Shown here one piece after another: positions 33,056-36,044 of a stretch of DNA of 36,044 bases. The DNA lies in the NCBI GenBank assembly GCA_002721465.1, contig PBKO01000020.1, forward strand, positions 1-36,044, given 5' to 3'. The DNA is from Gammaproteobacteria bacterium (GTDB lineage Bacteria > Pseudomonadota > Gammaproteobacteria > Magnimaribacterales > D2472). Numbering within the stretch: position 1 is the first letter of the stretch; the number at the start of each line of letters is the position of its first letter. Position numbers and translations under genes: made by a program. Under the pieces are notes generated by a model that did no database searches, was not told where the DNA came from, and was given only the letters and a program-made list of their open reading frames with translations.

Positions 33056-33480
33056 GAATCTACCTCAACACCCATGCTTCTTGCTGTACCTGCAATAATA
33101 TTTACTGCTGCATCGATATCATTAGAATTTAAATCAGGCTCTTTTGCTTTTGCAATATCTTCGAGCTGTGTTCTTGTTAACTTGCCAACTTTTTCTCTGT
33201 TTGGTTCTCCACTGCCTTTAGTGATATTTAAGGCTTTTCTTATTAAAACTGCTGCAGGTGGTGTTTTTACAACAAAATCAAACGATTTATCCTCATAAAC
33301 GCTTATAACCACAGGAAGTGGCATCCCTTTTTCTGATTCTTGCGTAGCAGTATTAAAAGCGTTACAAAAGTCCATGATATTTAATCCTGCCTGACCTAAA
33401 GCAGGCCCTACAGGAGGACTTGGATTTGCCCCACCAGCAGGAATTTGTAACTTTAATAAATTAGTAACCTTTTTTGCCAT
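33052..33480 (-). CDS. rplK: 50S ribosomal protein L11
   Basis: The 142 residues equal the E. coli length. The N-terminal [20 protein letters not shown] and [14 protein letters not shown] and the C-terminal [12 protein letters not shown] are all conserved. L11 supports the GTPase-associated region and is required for RelA activation. The start shares one base with the nusG stop, so the L11 operon has no separate leader. Confidence 0.97.
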   Translation of the reverse strand: MAKKVTNLLKLQIPAGGANPSPPVGPALGQAGLNIMDFCNAFNTATQESEKGMPLPVVISVYEDKSFDFVVKTPPAAVLIRKALNITKGSGEPNREKVGKLTRTQLEDIAKAKEPDLNSNDIDAAVNIIAGTARSMGVEVDS

Positions 33481-34007
33481 TATGTTTTCTCTATTTGCAT
33501 GAAGTCTAGATCAACAGGTGTTGCTCTTCCAAGAATCTGAACAGAAACTTTAACCATATTTCTTTCGTAATCAACATTTTCAACAACTCCATTGAAATCA
33601 TTAAATGGTCCGTCACAAACCCTAATAACCTCACCAGGTTCATATAAAGTTTTTGGAGCAGGAGCGTCTTCACCAACCTCAATTCTATTAATAATGTTAT
33701 TAACATCTTCTTCGGATATTGGTAAAGGCTTATCTCTTGTTCCACCAACAAATCCTGAAACTCTGGGAGTTGATTGAACTAATTGCCATGAATCATCTTC
33801 TAACAACATTTGGACTAATATGTATCCTGGAAAAAACTTTCTCTCAGTGGTTTTCTTTGCTCCGCCTTTTAATTCAACTATTTGTTCAGTAGGTATCAAA
33901 ATTTCACCAAATTTTTCTGATAAATTATTCAACATAATTTTTTCTTCGATTGCAGCTTTTACTTTTTGCTCGTATCCTGAATAGGCTTGAATAACATACC
34001 ACTCCAT
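33480..34007 (-). CDS. nusG: transcription termination/antitermination factor NusG
   Basis: This 175-residue NusG (E. coli 181) has the NGN domain ([20 protein letters not shown], then [10 protein letters not shown] near 60) and the C-terminal KOW domain ([19 protein letters not shown] near 127-145). It binds RNA polymerase and, through KOW, Rho or S10. It lies three bases after secE and overlaps rplK by one base. Confidence 0.97.
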   Translation of the reverse strand: MEWYVIQAYSGYEQKVKAAIEEKIMLNNLSEKFGEILIPTEQIVELKGGAKKTTERKFFPGYILVQMLLEDDSWQLVQSTPRVSGFVGGTRDKPLPISEEDVNNIINRIEVGEDAPAPKTLYEPGEVIRVCDGPFNDFNGVVENVDYERNMVKVSVQILGRATPVDLDFMQIEKT

Positions 34008-34010
34008 AAT

Positions 34011-34373
34011 TTAACCAAGTACCAATTTAGTTAAGAAACTTAATAATGATTCTAGGCCCCAAAAGAACAAACAAAGAACAATTATTGCAGTAAAAACTAC
34101 TAAGAAAGTCTGAGTTGTTTCTATTCTTGTTGGCCATACAACTTTTCTAATTTCTGTTCTAGACTCTCTCATTAATTTGATTGAATTTGACCCAAAACTT
34201 GTGAACGAAATTAAAACCAATCCAATAATAAACAGAAAAACAATTCCTAATACTCTATAAAGAAATGCAACCTCAACAAAGTAACTATTTCCTACAACTG
34301 CAGTACCAAATACCAAAAGTGCTAATAACCATTTAAGGTTATCAAGAGTTTTTGAAGCAGTTCCTTTATTCAT
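34011..34373 (-). CDS. secE: protein translocase subunit SecE
   Basis: This 120-residue SecE (E. coli 127) is of the three-helix type: hydrophobic segments at about 14-30, 38-57 and 92-112. The conserved amphipathic stretch before the last helix is present as ESRTEIRKVVWPTRIETTQT. It clamps SecY. It follows tRNA-Trp by 29 bases, with GAGAG just before the ATG, and precedes nusG by three bases. Confidence 0.96.
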   Translation of the reverse strand: MNKGTASKTLDNLKWLLALLVFGTAVVGNSYFVEVAFLYRVLGIVFLFIIGLVLISFTSFGSNSIKLMRESRTEIRKVVWPTRIETTQTFLVVFTAIIVLCLFFWGLESLLSFLTKLVLG

Positions 34374-34402
34374 ATATCAACTCTCAATCAATTCATCCCA
34401 AA

Positions 34403-34478
34403 TGGCAGGCCAGGAGGGACTCGAACCCCCAACCTCCGGTTTTGGAGACCGATGCTCTACCAATTGAGCCACTGGCCT
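34403..34478 (-). tRNA. trnW: tRNA-Trp (CCA anticodon)
   Basis: A complete cloverleaf: acceptor AGGCCAG/CTGGCCT with G73, D arm GCTC/GAGC, anticodon stem TCGGT/ACCGG with loop CTCCAAA giving anticodon CCA, and T arm GGGGG-TTCGAGT-CCCTC. The 3' CCA is encoded. It sits between tuf and secE, as in many gammaproteobacteria. No convincing own promoter is seen, so it is probably processed from the tuf transcript. Confidence 0.96.
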
Positions 34479-34511
34479 AAACTCATTTTTATATACCCTC
34501 AAAGACAAGCA

Positions 34512-34534
34512 AGCCGAGTCTCAAGGACTCGGCT
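34512..34534 (-). terminator. hairpin downstream of tuf (partial terminator or attenuator)
   Basis: A perfect 9-bp GC-rich stem AGCCGAGTC/GACTCGGCT with a five-base loop lies 13 bases after the tuf stop. The sequence after it in RNA sense (TGCTTGTCTTTGAGG) is only moderately U-rich, so termination may be incomplete, letting some transcripts continue into tRNA-Trp and secE-nusG. It is the strongest simple hairpin I found in any gap of the window. Confidence 0.6.
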
Positions 34535-34547
34535 AAATAGTCTTAAA

Positions 34548-35738
34548 TTACTCTACTATTTTTGATACTACGCCGGCACCAACAGTTCTTCCACCTTCTC
34601 TAATAGCGAATTTCAAACCTTCATCCATTGCTATAGGTGCAATTAAAGATACAACCATTTTGATATTATCTCCTGGCATGACCATCTCAGTTCCTTCTGG
34701 AAGCTCACATGCCCCAGTAACATCAGTTGTTCTGAAGTAAAACTGAGGTCTATAATTGTTCATAAAGGGTGTATGCCTTCCACCCTCATCTTTACTTAAA
34801 ACGTATATTTCAGCTTCGAATTTAGTATGTGGAGATATCGATTTAGGTTTTGCTAAAACTTGACCTCTCTCAACTGCTTCTCTTTCAACACCTCTCAAAA
34901 GAATACCGCAGTTTTCACCAGCTCGACCCTCATCAAGTGATTTTCTAAACATTTCAACACCTGTACAAGTTGTATCTGTTGTTTCTTTAATACCAACTAT
35001 TTCAAGCGCATCTCCAGTATTTACGATACCAGTTTCAATTCTTCCTGTTACTACTGTTCCTCTTCCAGAAATTGTAAATACATCTTCAATTGGCATTAAG
35101 AATGCTCCATCTACAGGTCTTTCTGGTTCTGGAACATATGAATCAAGTGTTTCTATAAGTTTCTGAACTGATGGGACACCTATATCTGAAGTATCACCTT
35201 CTAGGGCTTTCAAAGCGCTTCCAACAATTATTGGAGTATCATCACCTGGAAATTCATATTCGTTTAGTAGCTCTCTAATTTCCATTTCAACAAGCTCAAT
35301 CATTTCTGGATCGTCATTCTGATCTGCTTTATTCATATATACAACAATATATGGAACCCCAACCTGTCTAGCCAAAAGGATATGCTCTCTTGTTTGAGGC
35401 ATTGGGCCATCAGCTGCACTTACAACGAGAATAGCTCCATCCATTTGTGCTGCACCTGTGATCATATTTTTTACATAATCAGCGTGACCTGGGCAGTCAA
35501 CATGAGCATAATGTCGAGCAGTTGAAACATACTCAACATGAGAAGTTGCAATGGTAATACCTCTTTCTCTTTCTTCTGGGGCATTATCGATGTTAGCAAA
35601 ATCAACTGCATCACCACCAAATACTTCAGCAGCAACTTTAGTTAAAGCAGCTGTAAGTGTTGTTTTACCATGGTCTACGTGACCAACTGTACCAACATTT
35701 ATATGTGGTAAGGTTCTTTCGAATTTTTCTCTAGCCAT
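34548..35738 (-). CDS. tuf: elongation factor Tu
   Basis: This 396-residue EF-Tu delivers aminoacyl-tRNA to the ribosome. G1 GHVDHGKT is at 19-26, G3 DCPGH at 81-85 and G4 NKAD at 136-139 (NKCD in E. coli). Switch I reads [12 protein letters not shown], with Ala64 where E. coli has Asn. Domains II and III are complete, ending [23 protein letters not shown] precedes the ATG. It is the only tuf in the window; the fusA-rpsJ position is empty. Confidence 0.98.
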   Translation of the reverse strand: MAREKFERTLPHINVGTVGHVDHGKTTLTAALTKVAAEVFGGDAVDFANIDNAPEERERGITIATSHVEYVSTARHYAHVDCPGHADYVKNMITGAAQMDGAILVVSAADGPMPQTREHILLARQVGVPYIVVYMNKADQNDDPEMIELVEMEIRELLNEYEFPGDDTPIIVGSALKALEGDTSDIGVPSVQKLIETLDSYVPEPERPVDGAFLMPIEDVFTISGRGTVVTGRIETGIVNTGDALEIVGIKETTDTTCTGVEMFRKSLDEGRAGENCGILLRGVEREAVERGQVLAKPKSISPHTKFEAEIYVLSKDEGGRHTPFMNNYRPQFYFRTTDVTGACELPEGTEMVMPGDNIKMVVSLIAPIAMDEGLKFAIREGGRTVGAGVVSKIVE

Positions 35739-35766
35739 TTTTTTCGCCTCTCTAAATTGTTAAAAG

Positions 35767-35841
35767 TGGAGCTCATAACCGGACTTGAACCGGTGACCTC
35801 TTACTTACCAAGCAAGTGCTCTACCGCTGAGCTATATGAGC
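35767..35841 (-). tRNA. trnT: tRNA-Thr (GGT anticodon)
   Basis: A complete cloverleaf: acceptor GCTCATA/TATGAGC with discriminator T, D arm GCTC/GAGC, anticodon stem CTTGC/GTAAG with loop TTGGTAA (anticodon GGT), and T arm ACCGG-TTCAAGT-CCGGT. The 3' CCA is encoded. It lies 28 bases upstream of tuf, matching thrT-tufB of E. coli, so the two are probably co-transcribed from 35873-35901. Confidence 0.96.
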
Positions 35842-35872
35842 CCGTTCATCAGCATCCTATTTTTGGTGGCGT

Positions 35873-35901
35873 ATTATCACTCTAAAAGTCTTTAAACTCA
35901 A
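35873..35901 (-). promoter_or_regulatory. sigma70-type promoter of tRNA-Thr-tuf
   Basis: On the minus strand TTGAGT (35896-35901, 4 of 6) and GATAAT (35873-35878, 5 of 6) are 17 bp apart, followed by the GC-containing ACGCCACC. AT-rich sequence, including an A-tract, lies directly upstream as a possible UP element; the alpha C-terminal arginine needed to bind one is conserved in RpoA here. The predicted start is about 25 bases before tRNA-Thr. Confidence 0.75.
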
Positions 35902-35948
35902 CCTTTTTAAGAAGATATTTTCTGTGGTTAATATTTAATTATTTTAGA

Positions 35949-36032
35949 TGGTGGAGAGGGTAGGATTCGAACCTACGTAGCCGAAGCGGCAGATTTACAG
36001 TCTGCTGGTATTAACCACTCACCCACCTCTCC
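35949..36032 (-). tRNA. trnY: tRNA-Tyr (GTA anticodon)
   Basis: A complete class II tRNA with long variable arm: acceptor GGAGAGG/CTCTCC with A73, anticodon stem GCAGA/TCTGC with loop CTGTAAA (anticodon GTA), variable arm around CGCTTCGGC, and T arm AGG-TTCGAAT-CCT. The 3' CCA is encoded. Its promoter must lie beyond the window's right edge. No terminator hairpin is seen between it and tRNA-Thr. Confidence 0.96.
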
Positions 36033-36044
36033 ATTTAAAGGTAC

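Noticed and set aside
35842-35948. Degenerate tRNA-Gly remnant
   Set aside because: No TTCGA-type T loop, no acceptor pairing and no GGTT-type D loop could be found in the gap.

Overview
The window is a compact, visibly AT-rich bacterial chromosome segment dominated by the core transcription and translation gene array. The E. coli-like RpoB, RpoC, RpoA, UvrA and FabA/FabB proteins, the ispB-rplU/rpmA/obgE neighbourhood, the ssb/uvrA divergence next to rplQ, and the tRNA-Tyr/tRNA-Thr/tuf/tRNA-Trp/secE order all point to a gammaproteobacterium. Low GC, tiny intergenic gaps and short leaders fit a streamlined marine lineage such as SAR86, but that placement is inference. GC content was judged by eye, not computed.

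Layout. Positions 1-623 (minus strand) hold rplU, rpmA and the first 12 codons of obgE. Divergent from them, 715-3376 (plus) is a tightly overlapping ispB-fabA-fabB operon for the polyprenyl chain of quinones and for unsaturated fatty acids. ssb (minus) is convergent with fabB and divergent from uvrA (plus, 3878-6697). From 6701 to the right edge every gene is on the minus strand. In transcription order these are tRNA-Tyr, tRNA-Thr, tuf, tRNA-Trp, secE, nusG, rplK, rplA, rplJ, rplL, rpoB, rpoC, rpsL, rpsG, fusA, then the joined S10, spc and alpha operons from rpsJ to rplQ, including secY and rpmJ. The rpmJ gene (38 codons) was found by reading the sequence at 9474-9590.

How it works together. 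The array encodes most ribosomal proteins, RNA polymerase alpha, beta and beta', EF-Tu, EF-G, NusG and the SecYE channel core. Four sigma70-type promoters can be read: before rplU, before tRNA-Thr/tuf, before rpsL and before rpsJ. All have near-consensus boxes 17-18 bp apart, and GC-containing sequence follows the -10 box in each. Between them the genes are almost continuously coupled, with twelve TAATG stop/start overlaps. The usual tufA between fusA and rpsJ is absent, so the only tuf in the window lies beside secE. The only long leader is the 158-nt rplA-rplJ spacer, which has the look of an L10 leader.

I see no mobile element, prophage, CRISPR array, rRNA gene or unfamiliar protein. No stretch longer than about 160 bases lacks a gene. 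The interest of this window is in regulation and genome streamlining, not in a novel gene system.
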